The position numbers and the translations under genes were made by a program. Positions 33,028 to 42,052 of a DNA stretch of 64,000 nucleotides are shown here, piece after piece. Position 1 is the first letter of the stretch, and each line of letters opens with the position of its first letter. The notes under the pieces are model-generated. The model was not told where the DNA came from. It did no database searches and was given only the letters and a program-made list of their open reading frames with translations. The stretch is from Streptomyces sp. A2-16 (GTDB lineage Bacteria; Actinomycetota; Actinomycetes; Streptomycetales; Streptomycetaceae): the NCBI RefSeq assembly GCF_018128905.1, contig NZ_CP063808.1:6200001-6264000 (forward strand), in the 5' to 3' direction.

Positions 33028-34805
33028 TCGGCGTGGCGCCACCGGCCTACGACCCGGCGGCACTGACGACGGCGAACACCCTGCCCGTCGGAGCCACCGC
33101 GACCGTACGCGCCTACGTGGCCGAACTGTTCCAACGGCACCGCCGTGCCTTCGCGGTCCTCGTCGGCGTGAACACCGTCTCGGTCGTGGCCTCCATGGTC
33201 GGGCCCTGGCTCCTCGGCGACCTCGTGGAGCGGGTCTCGGACGGGGCTCGAGAACTCCATCTGGAGCTGACGGCCGCGCTGTTCGTGATCGCGCTGATCG
33301 TCCAGGCCGTGTTCGTACGGCAGGTGCGGCTGCGCGGCTCGATGCTCGGTGAACGCATGCTGGCCGATCTGCGCGAGGACTTCCTCGTGCGGTCGGTCGG
33401 CCTGCCGCCGGGCGTCCTGGAGCGGGCCGGGACCGGTGACCTGCTGTCCAGGATCACCACGGACATCGACCGGCTCGGCAACGCGATGCGCGAGGCCGTG
33501 CCACAGCTGGCGATCGGCGTGGTGTGGGCGGCCCTGCTCCTCGGCGGACTCGTGATCACCGCACCGCCGCTGGCCGCCGCCGTGCTGCTCGCGCTCCCCC
33601 TCCTGGTGATCGGCTGCCGCTGGTACTTCAAGCGGGCGCCCTCGGCCTATCGCTCGGAGGCCGCCGGATACGCGGCCGTGGCCGCCGCGCTCGCCGAGAC
33701 CGTGGACGCCGGGCGCACGGTCGAGGCGCACCGTCTGAGCGCCCGCCGCATCGAGCTGTCGGAGCGCCGGATCAAGGAGTGGACCGCCTGGGAGCGCTAC
33801 ACCCTGTGGCTGCGGTCGGTGCTCTTCCCGTGCATCAACGTCAGCCACGTCATGATCCTTTCGTCGGTGCTGATGGTCGGCGGGGTGTTCGTCCTCCAGG
33901 GATGGATCGGCGTCGGCCAGCTGACGACGGGCGCGCTGATCGCGCAGATGCTGGTCGACCCGGTCGGGCTGATCCTGCGCTGGTACGACGAGCTCCAGGT
34001 GGCCCAGGTGTCGCTGGCCCGGCTGGTCGGGGTCCGCGACATCGAGCCGGCCGGCGCGGACGCGGGCCTCGCTCCCGAGGGGCGGGACGTCCACGCGGAC
34101 CGGGTGCACTTCGGCTACCTGGAGGGTGTGGACGTGCTGCGCAAGGTGTCCCTCGAGGTCGCACCCGGCACCAGGCTGGCACTGGTCGGCCCCTCGGGCG
34201 CCGGCAAGTCCACCCTGGGCAGGCTGCTGGCCGGCATCTACGCGCCCCGGGACGGCCGGATCACCCTCGGCGGCGCCGAACTGTCCCGGATGTCCGCCGA
34301 ACGGGTCCGTGAGCATGTGGCCCTCGTCAACCAGGAGCACCACGTCTTCGTGGGCTCCCTGCGCGACAACCTCCTGCTCGCTCGCACGGACGCCACGGAC
34401 GCCGAGCTCTGGGCGGCCCTCGGCGCGGTCGACGCGGACGGCTGGGCACGGGCGCTGGACGACGGCCTCGACACCGAGGTCGGCTCGGGCGGGCTGACCG
34501 TCACCCCGGCCCAGGCCCAGCAGGTCGCACTGGCCCGACTGGTGCTGGCCGACCCTCACACGCTGGTCCTGGACGAGGCGACGTCGCTGCTCGACCCACG
34601 GGCCGCCCGTCACCTCGAACGCTCCCTGGCCCGCGTCCTCGACGGCCGCACGGTGGTCGCCATCGCCCACCGCCTGCACACCGCCCACGACGCGGACGTC
34701 ATCGCCGTCGTCGAGAACGGCCGCATCAGCGAACTGGGCAGCCATGACGATCTCGTCACGGCGGACGGGGCGTATGCGGCGCTGTGGAGGTCTTGGCACG
34801 GGTGA
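33024..34805 (+). CDS. ABC exporter half-transporter B (catalytic nucleotide site)
   Basis: 593 residues from the ATG at 33024 (ATGA overlap with half A). Six transmembrane helices in about 30-310. Nucleotide-binding domain about 345-590 with canonical Walker A LVGPSGAGKSTLGRL, Q-loop LVNQEHHVFVGSL, Walker B TLVLDEATSLLD and switch His VAIAHRLHT. Its signature motif is degenerate: LTVTPAQAQQVALAR where LSGGQ is expected. Together with half A this makes one full site (Walker A of B with LSGGQ of A) and one dead site, as in other asymmetric heterodimeric exporters. Substrate unknown. Confidence 0.92.
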   Translation: MIGVAPPAYDPAALTTANTLPVGATATVRAYVAELFQRHRRAFAVLVGVNTVSVVASMVGPWLLGDLVERVSDGARELHLELTAALFVIALIVQAVFVRQVRLRGSMLGERMLADLREDFLVRSVGLPPGVLERAGTGDLLSRITTDIDRLGNAMREAVPQLAIGVVWAALLLGGLVITAPPLAAAVLLALPLLVIGCRWYFKRAPSAYRSEAAGYAAVAAALAETVDAGRTVEAHRLSARRIELSERRIKEWTAWERYTLWLRSVLFPCINVSHVMILSSVLMVGGVFVLQGWIGVGQLTTGALIAQMLVDPVGLILRWYDELQVAQVSLARLVGVRDIEPAGADAGLAPEGRDVHADRVHFGYLEGVDVLRKVSLEVAPGTRLALVGPSGAGKSTLGRLLAGIYAPRDGRITLGGAELSRMSAERVREHVALVNQEHHVFVGSLRDNLLLARTDATDAELWAALGAVDADGWARALDDGLDTEVGSGGLTVTPAQAQQVALARLVLADPHTLVLDEATSLLDPRAARHLERSLARVLDGRTVVAIAHRLHTAHDADVIAVVENGRISELGSHDDLVTADGAYAALWRSWHG

Positions 34806-34832
34806 GGGGGTGCCGGGGGGCGGGGCCGGACC

Positions 34833-35035
34833 GACGGCTGACGGCTGACGGCTGACGGCTGACGGCGGGCAGCGGGGGCTGGCGGCGGGGGCTGACGGCT
34901 GACGGCGGGAGCTGACGGCTGACGGCGGGAGCTGGCGGCTGGCGGCTGGCGGCTGGCGGCTGGCGGCTGGCGGCTGGCGGCTGGCGGCTGGCGGCTGGCG
35001 GCTGGCGGCTGGCGGCTGGCGGCTGGCGGCTGGGA
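34833..35035. repeat. 7-bp tandem repeat tract, (GACGGCT)4 then (GCTGGCG)14
   Basis: GACGGCT occurs four times at 34833-34860. Mixed units follow, then GCTGGCG is repeated fourteen times without interruption at 34931-35028, with a partial copy to 35033. It starts 28 bp after the stop of half-transporter B. On the minus strand it reads as Gln-Pro-Pro-Ala-Ala-Ser-Arg repeats, but these are low-complexity shadows. Copy number should vary between strains; it could act as a strongly structured 3' region. Confidence 0.95.
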
Positions 35036-35288
35036 GCACATACCGGGACAGCCCTCCCAGGCCCTCCCCGGCCCTCACCTCCAGCCCTCTCCCCCCGCTC
35101 CAGCCCGCGCAGCGACCACGTGCCGTTGCGCAGTCCCGAAAGGGGGTGCGAGGCTGGCAGCAGCACCGGCTCAGGGAGCGCCCGCGGTCGGCACGGTTCG
35201 GTGGCGGGCGCGGCAGGTGCCCCGGCGATCCGTGGTCCGTCCCGGGCCGCGGGAGTACCGGGTCCGTCCCCCTCACCTGGAGGTACCC
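35036..35288. other. gene-free stretch after the repeat tract
   Basis: Between the repeat tract and the DUF5709 start I see no convincing gene or hairpin. It is C-rich at first (35050-35105) and presumably holds the promoter of the downstream gene; GGAGG at 35279-35283 is that gene's ribosome site. Confidence 0.5.
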
Positions 35289-35759
35289 GTGGACAGCTCC
35301 GACGGATGGGGAGACGACGTCTACCAGCCCGACGGATCCGAGATCCAGGACGACGCGGGCCTGCTCGACGCTGAGGACACCCTGGAGGACGACGGAGTCG
35401 GCGATCCTCTCGACCGGGGCTGGTCCCCGCCGGAGAGATCGTGGGCGGTCGAGCACAACGGGGTGACGGCCGCCGAGCGCCGGCGGGGCGAGACGCTGGA
35501 CGAACGGCTCGCCGAGGAGGTGCCCGACCTGGAGCCCTCCGACGGCGACGGCATCGGCGATGTCGACGGCACCGACGGCGAGCTCCTCGACAACGAGGTC
35601 GGCGCGACGCGTTCCGGCCGGCTCGTGGCTCCCGACGAGGGGGCCCACGAGGACGAGGAGAGCGCGCTGATCGCCACGGACGTCGGCATCGACGGTGCCG
35701 CGGCGTCCGCGGAGGAGGCCGCGATGCACATCGTCGACGAGGAGTCCCTGTCCGGCTGA
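35289..35759 (+). CDS. DUF5709 family acidic protein
   Basis: 156 residues from the GTG at 35289, with GGAGG five bases upstream. Highly acidic (runs such as DDAGLLDAEDTLEDDGVGD) and hydrophilic, with no signal or membrane segment, apparently largely disordered. Conserved patches WGDDVYQPDGSE, DPLDRGWSPPERSW and ETLDERLAEEVPD match the actinobacterial DUF5709 family as I recall it. Function unknown. Confidence 0.82.
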   Translation: MDSSDGWGDDVYQPDGSEIQDDAGLLDAEDTLEDDGVGDPLDRGWSPPERSWAVEHNGVTAAERRRGETLDERLAEEVPDLEPSDGDGIGDVDGTDGELLDNEVGATRSGRLVAPDEGAHEDEESALIATDVGIDGAAASAEEAAMHIVDEESLSG

Positions 35760-35861
35760 CCGTCGCGGCCGGCCGATCGGTTCACGCGGCCCGCCGCCCC
35801 GCGCTGTCCCCACCGCGCACTCCGTACCCCGCACCCGCCCAGCGTCGCCGAAGGAGCAGCC

Positions 35862-36122
35862 ATGCAGCAGGACAAGCACCCCGACTACCACGAGGTCGTC
35901 TTCCGCGACCGCTCCGCCGGCTACGCCTTCCTGACCCGGTCCACCGCCACCAGCGACCAGACCATCGAGTGGGACGACGGCGAGATCTACCCGGTGGTGG
36001 ACGTGGAGATCTCCTCCGAGAGCCACCCCTTCTACACCGGCAAGGCGCGGACGGTGGACTCCGAGGGACGCGTGGCCGCCTTCGAGCGGCGGTACGGGAG
36101 CGGGACCGGCCAGGGCGGCTGA
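35862..36122 (+). CDS. rpmE2: type B 50S ribosomal protein L31 (cysteine-free)
   Basis: 86 residues with AAGGAG six bases before the ATG. Type B L31 pattern: KHPDYHEVVFRDRSAGYAF, VVDVEISSESHPFYTGKARTVD and VAAFERRYG. There are no Cys residues, so this is the zinc-independent paralogue that replaces the zinc-ribbon L31 when zinc is scarce. In streptomycetes such genes are often under Zur. I saw no clear AT-rich Zur palindrome in the 100 bp upstream. Confidence 0.95.
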   Translation: MQQDKHPDYHEVVFRDRSAGYAFLTRSTATSDQTIEWDDGEIYPVVDVEISSESHPFYTGKARTVDSEGRVAAFERRYGSGTGQGG

Positions 36123-36145
36123 GCAGGGAGAGCGGCGCCCGGGCC

Positions 36146-36940
36146 TCAGATGAAGTTGAGCGCCGCCGCGCAGCCCACTCCTCCGAGGAGCATGAACGCC
36201 GGCATCAGCACCTTCAACTCGACCCAGCTGCCCGCACGGAACCGCATGACCTTCGGCGGACCGATCGGGTACCAGCGCTTGCGCCCCACCGGGATCGGCC
36301 ACAGGATCGGGCAGCCGGAGACCGTCAGCGCGTCCCCGATGTCGTGCACGAGCGCGCCCAGCACGACCGGCAGCCCCAGCCACAGGTACTCCTGGCCGGG
36401 CTGCGTGAACAGCCAGTCCGAGCCGTTGCCCGGCTTGTCCAGAACACCCGCGATGATCCACGCGCTGGTCGCGGCCAGCAGCCAGACCAGGACGTCGGCG
36501 CTGGAGCCCCGGGTCGCCCGCCACAGCAGGCCCTCGATGGCCAGCACCATGTGCACGAACAGGATCGCCAGCACCGCCCAGCGGCCGCCGGTGATCGCCG
36601 CCACCGAGCAGCCCGCACCGATCAGCACCGCCCACAGCCAGGTGTGGGTGAGCGTGCGGTGCCCGCCGGAGCGCCGCGGGTCGCCCTGCTTCTTGGTGGC
36701 CTTGTAGACGGCGTAGGAAAGCTTGTCGACGATCTCGCACAGGGCCCGTGAGACCGGTCCGAAGGCCCGCGAGATCGTGGCCGCCTTGTGGTCGAGGTCG
36801 GGAGCCAGAGCAGCTCCGGCGCAGATCAGGGCCCCGGCCAGGAGCACGGGCCACGGCATGGTGTGCCCCGTGGCGGCGGCGGCCGCACCTACGCCGAGCC
36901 AGGCCGCGGCGCCCGACAGTGAGTGTGCTGGTCCCATCAT
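36146..36940 (-). CDS. membrane-bound metal-dependent hydrolase (YdjM/LexA-binding-like family)
   Basis: 264 residues if starting at the paired ATGs at 36940/36937; the longer frame is poorly supported. Begins MMGPAHSLSGAAAWLGVG. Metal-ligand motifs of the YdjM family are visible: the leading His in GPAHS, Asp/His in APDLDHKAATIS, and GGHRTLTHTWLW. Later there is LGALVHDIGDALT. Four to five hydrophobic segments place it in the membrane. The family is annotated as inner-membrane metal-dependent hydrolase; substrate unknown. Divergent from the helicase gene. Confidence 0.85.
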   Translation of the reverse strand: MMGPAHSLSGAAAWLGVGAAAAATGHTMPWPVLLAGALICAGAALAPDLDHKAATISRAFGPVSRALCEIVDKLSYAVYKATKKQGDPRRSGGHRTLTHTWLWAVLIGAGCSVAAITGGRWAVLAILFVHMVLAIEGLLWRATRGSSADVLVWLLAATSAWIIAGVLDKPGNGSDWLFTQPGQEYLWLGLPVVLGALVHDIGDALTVSGCPILWPIPVGRKRWYPIGPPKVMRFRAGSWVELKVLMPAFMLLGGVGCAAALNFI

Positions 36941-37085
36941 CGGCGTTGCCCGCCCCATTCCTCGTGTGCCACTGTCCAGTTGACCGGCTGCGCTGACGCT
37001 CCGTCGGCGACACAGCGTACTGGTCGTGATCATCGGCCTCGCATCCGATTCCCCCATCGGGCGTCCGGACAGGCAAGATGGGTGG

Positions 37086-39599
37086 GTGACCCTCATCGAT
37101 CAGCTGCCGCCGACCGCCGACCCCGACGCCCTCTACGAAGCCTTCGAGTCGTGGGCCGAGGAGCGGGGTCTGACGCTCTACCCCCATCAGGAGGAGGCGC
37201 TGATCGAGGTGGTCTCCGGCGCGAACGTGATCGTGTCGACGCCCACCGGCTCCGGCAAGAGCATGATCGCGGCGGGTGCGCACTTCGCGGCCCTCGCCCG
37301 TGACGAGGTCACCTTCTACACCGCGCCCATCAAGGCGCTCGTGTCGGAGAAGTTCTTTGAGCTGTGCAAGATGTTCGGCACGGAGAACGTCGGCATGCTG
37401 ACCGGCGACGCCTCCGTCAACGCCGACGCCCCGGTCATCTGCTGCACCGCCGAGGTGCTGGCCTCGATCGCGCTGCGGGACGGCAAGAACGCGGACGTCG
37501 GCCAGGTCGTCATGGACGAGTTCCACTTCTACGCCGAGGCGGACCGGGGCTGGGCCTGGCAGATCCCGATCCTGGAGCTGCCCCAGGCGCAGTTCGTGCT
37601 GATGTCGGCCACGCTCGGCGATGTGTCGATGTTCGAGAAGGACCTGACCCGGCGCACCGGCCGGCCGACGTCGGTGGTCCGCTCGGCGACTCGTCCGGTC
37701 CCGCTCTCCTACGAGTACAAGCTCACCCCGCTCACCGAGACCCTGACGGAGCTCCTGGAGACCAGGCAGGCGCCCGTCTACATCGTGCACTTCACGCAGG
37801 CGCAGGCCGTGGAGCGGGCGCAGGCGCTGATGAGCATCAACATGTGCTCGCGTGAGGAGAAGGACCAGATCGCCGACCTGATCGGCAACTTCCGCTTCAC
37901 CACCAAGTTCGGCCGCAACCTCTCCCGTTACGTGCGGCACGGCATCGGGGTCCATCACGCCGGCATGCTGCCCAAGTACCGGCGGCTGGTGGAGAAGCTC
38001 GCCCAGGCCGGTCTGCTGAAGGTCATCTGCGGCACGGACACGCTCGGTGTCGGCGTCAACGTGCCCATCCGCACGGTGCTGTTCACTGCGCTCACCAAGT
38101 ACGACGGCAACCGGGTGCGCACCCTGCGGGCCCGTGAGTTCCACCAGATCGCCGGGCGGGCCGGCCGGGCCGGCTTCGACACGGCGGGCTTCGTCGTCGC
38201 ACAGGCCCCGGAGCACGTGATCGAGAACGAGAAGGCGCTCGCGAAGGCGGGTGACGATCCGAAGAAGCGCCGCAAGGTCGTCCGCAAGAAGGCGCCCGAG
38301 GGCTTCGTCGGCTGGACGGAGAACACCTTCGAGAAGCTGATCGCCTCCGAACCGGAGCCGCTGACCTCCCGCTTCCGGGTGACCCACACGATGCTGCTGT
38401 CGGTGATCGCGCGTCCCGGCAACGCCTTCGAGGCGATGCGGCACCTCCTGGAGGACAACCACGAGCCGCGCAAGCAGCAGGTGCGGCACATTCGGCGGGC
38501 GATCGCCATCTACCGCTCGCTGCTGGACGGCGGCATCGTCGAGAGGCTCGACGAGCCCGACGCCACGGGCCGGATCGTCCGCCTCACCGTGGACCTCCAG
38601 CAGGACTTCGCGCTGAACCAGCCGCTGTCCACGTTCGCGCTCGCCGCGTTCGAGCTGCTGGACCCCGAATCGCCGTCCTACGCCCTGGACATGGTGTCCG
38701 TCGTGGAGTCCACTCTGGACGACCCACGGCAGATCCTCGTGGCCCAGCTGAACAAGGCGAAGGGCGAGGCCGTGGCCGCGATGAAGGCGGACGGCGTCGA
38801 GTACGAGGAGCGCATGGAGCGCCTCCAGGACATCTCGTACCCGAAGCCGCTGGAGGAGCTGCTCTTCCACGCCTACGACACCTACCGCAAGAGCCACCCC
38901 TGGGTCGGCGACCATCCGCTCTCCCCGAAGTCCGTCATCCGCGACATGTACGAACGGGCCCTCACCTTCACGGAGTTGGTCTCCTTCTACGACCTCGCCC
39001 GCACCGAGGGCATCGTCCTGCGCTACCTCGCGAGCGCCTACAAGACGCTCGACCACAACATCCCGGACGACCTCAAGTCCGAGGATCTGCAGGACCTGAT
39101 CGAGTGGCTCGGCGAGACGGTCCGCCAGGTCGACTCCAGCCTCCTGGACGAGTGGGAGCAGCTCGCCAACCCGGAGGAGATGACCGCCGAGGAGGCCCAG
39201 GAGAGGGCCGACGAGGTCAAGCCCGTCACCACCAACGCGCGCGCCTTCCGGGTCCTGGTCCGCAACGCCCTGTTCCGCCGTGTCGAACTCGCCGCGCTGG
39301 ACCAGGTCGAGGAGCTCGGCGAGATGGACGGCGAGGCCGGCTGGGACGCGGACGCGTGGGGCGAGGCGATGGACAAGTACTGGGACGAGTACGACGACCT
39401 CGGCACCGGCCCCGACGCCCGTGGCCCCAAGCTGCTGCGGATCGAGGAGGAGCCGCAGAACCGGCTGTGGCGCGTCCGGCAGACTTTCGCCGACCCGAAC
39501 GGCGACCATGACTGGGGCATCAGCGCGGAGATCGACCTCACCGCCTCCGACGCGGAGGGCCGCGCGGTCGTCCGGGTCACCGATGTCGGACAGCTGTGA
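37086..39599 (+). CDS. superfamily II RNA helicase with DUF3516 domain
   Basis: 837 residues from the GTG at 37086. Helicase core: Walker A STPTGSGKSMIAAG near residue 55, DEVH-like box VVMDEFHFYAEADRG, SAT motif VLMSATLGD, and C-terminal core VHHAGMLPKYRRLVEKL with GRAGRAGFDTAG (motif VI). After about residue 400 comes the DUF3516 region typical of actinobacterial Ski2/Mtr4-like helicases (FRVTHTMLLSVIARPGNAFE; SHPWVGDHPLSPKSVIRDMY). Likely role in RNA turnover or structured-RNA handling. Short imperfect repeats of TGAGCCA follow the stop before the thioesterase gene. Confidence 0.92.
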   Translation: MTLIDQLPPTADPDALYEAFESWAEERGLTLYPHQEEALIEVVSGANVIVSTPTGSGKSMIAAGAHFAALARDEVTFYTAPIKALVSEKFFELCKMFGTENVGMLTGDASVNADAPVICCTAEVLASIALRDGKNADVGQVVMDEFHFYAEADRGWAWQIPILELPQAQFVLMSATLGDVSMFEKDLTRRTGRPTSVVRSATRPVPLSYEYKLTPLTETLTELLETRQAPVYIVHFTQAQAVERAQALMSINMCSREEKDQIADLIGNFRFTTKFGRNLSRYVRHGIGVHHAGMLPKYRRLVEKLAQAGLLKVICGTDTLGVGVNVPIRTVLFTALTKYDGNRVRTLRAREFHQIAGRAGRAGFDTAGFVVAQAPEHVIENEKALAKAGDDPKKRRKVVRKKAPEGFVGWTENTFEKLIASEPEPLTSRFRVTHTMLLSVIARPGNAFEAMRHLLEDNHEPRKQQVRHIRRAIAIYRSLLDGGIVERLDEPDATGRIVRLTVDLQQDFALNQPLSTFALAAFELLDPESPSYALDMVSVVESTLDDPRQILVAQLNKAKGEAVAAMKADGVEYEERMERLQDISYPKPLEELLFHAYDTYRKSHPWVGDHPLSPKSVIRDMYERALTFTELVSFYDLARTEGIVLRYLASAYKTLDHNIPDDLKSEDLQDLIEWLGETVRQVDSSLLDEWEQLANPEEMTAEEAQERADEVKPVTTNARAFRVLVRNALFRRVELAALDQVEELGEMDGEAGWDADAWGEAMDKYWDEYDDLGTGPDARGPKLLRIEEEPQNRLWRVRQTFADPNGDHDWGISAEIDLTASDAEGRAVVRVTDVGQL

Positions 39600-39672
39600 G
39601 CCGTGGGCCGCTTGTGAGCCACAGACAAGACGCGAGCCACAGGCCAGTTGTGAGCCAAGGAGAATCCCACCC

Positions 39673-40539
39673 ATGACGAACCCGGCCGAGAGGCTCGTCG
39701 ACCTGCTCGACCTGGAGCAGATCGAGGTCAACATCTTCCGTGGCCGAAGCCCGCACGAGTCCCTCCAGCGGGTCTTCGGCGGCCAGGTGGCGGGCCAGGC
39801 GCTGGTCGCCGCCGCCCGCACCACGGACGGCGAGCGTCCGGTGCACTCGCTGCACGCGTACTTCCTTCGTCCGGGCCGGCCCGGGGTACCCATCGTGTAC
39901 CAGGTCGAGCGGGTGCGCGACGGGCGGTCGTTCACCACGCGCCGGGTCACCGCCGTGCAGCAGGGCCGCACGATCTTCAATCTCACCGCCTCCTTTCACA
40001 AGCCTGAGGAAGGTCCTTTCGAGCACCAGCTGCCTCCCGCCCGCAAGGTCCCGGACCCGGAGTCCCTGCCGAGGGTCGGCGACGAGATCCGGGAGCATCT
40101 GGGCGAACTGCCCGAGCAGTTGGAGCGGATGGCGCGCCGCCAGCCCTTCGACATCCGCTATGTGGACCGGTTGCGCTGGACCGCCGAGGAGGTCAAGGAC
40201 GCCGAGCCGCGCAGCGCGGTGTGGATGCGCGCGGTCGGGCCGCTCGGGGACGACCCGGTCGTCCACACCTGCGCGCTGACCTACGCGAGCGACATGACCC
40301 TCCTGGACGCCGTCCGCCTCCCGGTCCAGCCGCTGTGGGGCCCGCGGAGCTTCGACATCGCCTCGCTGGATCACGCCATGTGGTTCCACCGGCCGTTCCG
40401 CACGGACGAGTGGTTCCTGTACGACCAGGAGTCGCCGATCGCGACGGGCGGACGCGGTCTGGCCCGGGGCCGGATCTACGACCGGGAGGGGCGCCTGCTG
40501 GTGTCCGTCGTCCAGGAGGGGCTGTTCCGGCCGCTGTAG
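39673..40539 (+). CDS. tesB: acyl-CoA thioesterase II
   Basis: 288 residues from the ATG at 39673 (AAGGAG ten bases upstream). Double hot-dog fold of TesB. Conserved blocks: FRGRSPHESLQRVFGGQVAGQALVAA split by the first catalytic-region Gln, VHSLHAYFLRPGRP, ASLDHAMWFHRPFRTDEWFLY (Asp of the active site) and GGRGLARGRIYDREGRLL. It hydrolyses medium- and long-chain acyl-CoAs in the cytoplasm. Lies 74 bp after the helicase and ends one base before a convergent gene. Confidence 0.93.
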   Translation: MTNPAERLVDLLDLEQIEVNIFRGRSPHESLQRVFGGQVAGQALVAAARTTDGERPVHSLHAYFLRPGRPGVPIVYQVERVRDGRSFTTRRVTAVQQGRTIFNLTASFHKPEEGPFEHQLPPARKVPDPESLPRVGDEIREHLGELPEQLERMARRQPFDIRYVDRLRWTAEEVKDAEPRSAVWMRAVGPLGDDPVVHTCALTYASDMTLLDAVRLPVQPLWGPRSFDIASLDHAMWFHRPFRTDEWFLYDQESPIATGGRGLARGRIYDREGRLLVSVVQEGLFRPL

Positions 40540-40540
40540 C

Positions 40541-41422
40541 TCAGCCGCTTCTGCGCCACAGCCGGCCCAACAGCCCGCGGGACGGCTCCGGAGGTGCCGG
40601 CTCGTTCTGCGGCAGGGCGGGCGGTGCCGGCCTGGCCGACGGGCGGGGTGCGGGCCGGAAGTGTCGGGCGTCCTCCAGGGCGCGGGTCAGTTCGGTCCCC
40701 AGCCAGTCGATCTCGGCCGGGTCGTCCGCCGTCATGATCTTCTCGACGAGGAGTGCGGCGGGCGAGCCCTGCGCCCCGTGCCCGGGCGGTCCTGGCCGGA
40801 AGCGGCTCAGGTGGGACCGCTCGTAGGGGTCGGGAACGAGCTCCGCGATCCGGACGGGGTCGAGGAAGGCGGCGAGGGCTCCGGCGCTCTCCCAGGGGTC
40901 CTCGGCGAGACGCAGGAGGAATCCGCGGTGGCGTCCGCGCCAGTTGCGGGCCCGCAGGTCCACGCCCTCGTCCAGCAGGTCGCGCAGCCCCTCGGGCATG
41001 CGCCGTGCGGTCAGCAGCGGGGTGTTCTCCTCAACGGTCGTGAACTCCTCGAGTTCGTCGGCCAGATACAGCCACACGACGGCCCGGTACCGGTTGAGGT
41101 AGAAGCGCACGGGCGAGAACAGGCCGAGGCGCGCCAGGCGGGTGAACCTGCCGACGGGGATCTCCATGACCTCCGCGCCCTCGGTGGTCCCGACGAGCCG
41201 CAGGCGTTGACGCAGTGCGTCAGGGAAGCCGGCCGTGGCCCGCAGCCGGTCGAGCTCGGAACGCGGGACGTGCCGGCCCCCTCCTCCTTCGTCCGGCACC
41301 GTGCGAATCCGACCGAGGTGGACGGCGAGGTCGAACTCGCTTCGCTTGAGGCCCAGTTCCCGTGCGGCGCGGCTGGGCGTGCAGGGCTGGTGCCGGAGTT
41401 GGGTGATCGTGCTGCTCGACAT
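40541..41422 (-). CDS. DUF6397-like regulatory-region protein
   Basis: 293 residues. The N-terminus looks like a helix-turn-helix/excisionase-type segment (ARELGLKRSEFDLAVHLGRIRTV). The centre is mixed (AEVMEIPVGRFTRLARLGLFSP; FYLNRYRAVVWLYLADEL), and the C-terminus is Pro/Ala-rich ending GLLGRLWRRSG. I believe it belongs to the streptomycete DUF6397 family but could not verify this. It lies beside the roadblock protein and conservon. Function unknown. Confidence 0.72.
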   Translation of the reverse strand: MSSSTITQLRHQPCTPSRAARELGLKRSEFDLAVHLGRIRTVPDEGGGGRHVPRSELDRLRATAGFPDALRQRLRLVGTTEGAEVMEIPVGRFTRLARLGLFSPVRFYLNRYRAVVWLYLADELEEFTTVEENTPLLTARRMPEGLRDLLDEGVDLRARNWRGRHRGFLLRLAEDPWESAGALAAFLDPVRIAELVPDPYERSHLSRFRPGPPGHGAQGSPAALLVEKIMTADDPAEIDWLGTELTRALEDARHFRPAPRPSARPAPPALPQNEPAPPEPSRGLLGRLWRRSG

Positions 41423-41509
41423 GTCGCTCCCCCGTGGAGTCGTCGCTCACGCTGTGTGCGCTCGCTGTGACAGAAACCGTAGCCGGTGGGGCGAGAGGTG
41501 TGGCAGGCC

Positions 41510-41518
41510 TGTGGATAA
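41510..41518 (-). promoter_or_regulatory. single DnaA-box-like nonamer
   Basis: The minus strand reads TTATCCACA, a perfect E. coli-type DnaA box, in the 123-bp gap between two minus-strand genes. It is isolated, so not an origin; it may be chance or a DnaA regulatory site. Confidence 0.25.
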
Positions 41519-41545
41519 CTCGCTACGGGGCGAAGAAATCCCAGG

Positions 41546-41959
41546 TCAGAGGTCTGATGCCGGGCTTCGCTCGGGCCTGCGGGCGTCCACGTCGAGGTGC
41601 TCGCCGACCCGGTTGACGAGCAGCGTCATCTCGTAGGCGATCTGGCCGATGTCGGCGTCGGAACCGCTGAGGACGCACAGACAGCTGCCAGTGCCCGCGG
41701 CGGTGACGAACAGCACCGCGTCGTCGAACTCGATCATCGTCTGCCGTACTCCGCCCGCGCCGAAGTGGCGTCCCGAGCCCTTGGCAAGGCTGTGCAGTCC
41801 GGACGAGACGGCCGCGAGATGTTCCGCGTCCTCCCGGCGCAGTCCGGTGCTGGCGCCCGTCACCAGACCGTCGTTGGACAGCACCAGCGCGTGCCGCACA
41901 TGGTCGACGCGCTCGGTCAGGTCGTCCAGCAGCCAGCCCAGCCCCTGCTTCTCCGGCAT
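41546..41959 (-). CDS. roadblock/LC7 domain protein (orphan CvnB-like)
   Basis: 137 residues. Roadblock/LC7 fold of the conservon B type: LGWLLDDLTERVDHVRHALVLS split by conserved Asp, NDGLVTGASTGLRREDAEHL, GRHFGAGGVRQTMIE and SCLCVLSGSDADIGQIAYEM. It closely resembles the CvnB encoded 2 kb upstream (shared VRHALVLSNDGL / VRHAVVLSNDGL and RREDAEHLAAV). It stands without its own A, C or D partners, and may interact with the nearby CvnA-D proteins. Confidence 0.9.
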   Translation of the reverse strand: MPEKQGLGWLLDDLTERVDHVRHALVLSNDGLVTGASTGLRREDAEHLAAVSSGLHSLAKGSGRHFGAGGVRQTMIEFDDAVLFVTAAGTGSCLCVLSGSDADIGQIAYEMTLLVNRVGEHLDVDARRPERSPASDL

Positions 41960-42052
41960 GTGTCCCGTCTCCCCGTGTGACGTCTCCCCCTGCCCGGAGG
42001 ATCCACGTCAAGCCTTCCCCAGGACCGACAACGGGGCAAGGAGAATGGGGAC

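Noticed and set aside
34833..35035. Possible CRISPR array or secreted repeat protein in the 7-bp repeat tract
   Set aside because: Repeat units abut without unique spacers and no cas genes are nearby. The translated Gln-Pro-Pro-Ala-Ala-Ser-Arg repeats have no start, signal or conserved context.
35760..35861. Zur operator ahead of the zinc-free L31 gene
   Set aside because: Expected from known biology, but no AT-rich palindrome of the Streptomyces Zur type is visible in the 100 bp upstream.
39600..39672. Short TGAGCCA-type repeats between the helicase and thioesterase genes
   Set aside because: Only imperfect 7-10 bp similarity; too weak to list as a repeat element beside the clear tandem duplications.
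31998..39986. 2662-codon open frame on the minus strand
   Set aside because: It runs antisense to at least seven well-supported genes, including two ABC half-transporters and a helicase. Its product is low-complexity, rich in Arg, Gly, Val and Gln, with no domain. It is a third-position GC artefact.
41510..41518. DnaA box as a sign of an origin
   Set aside because: A single nonamer without clustered boxes, dnaA or dnaN; kept only as a weak site.
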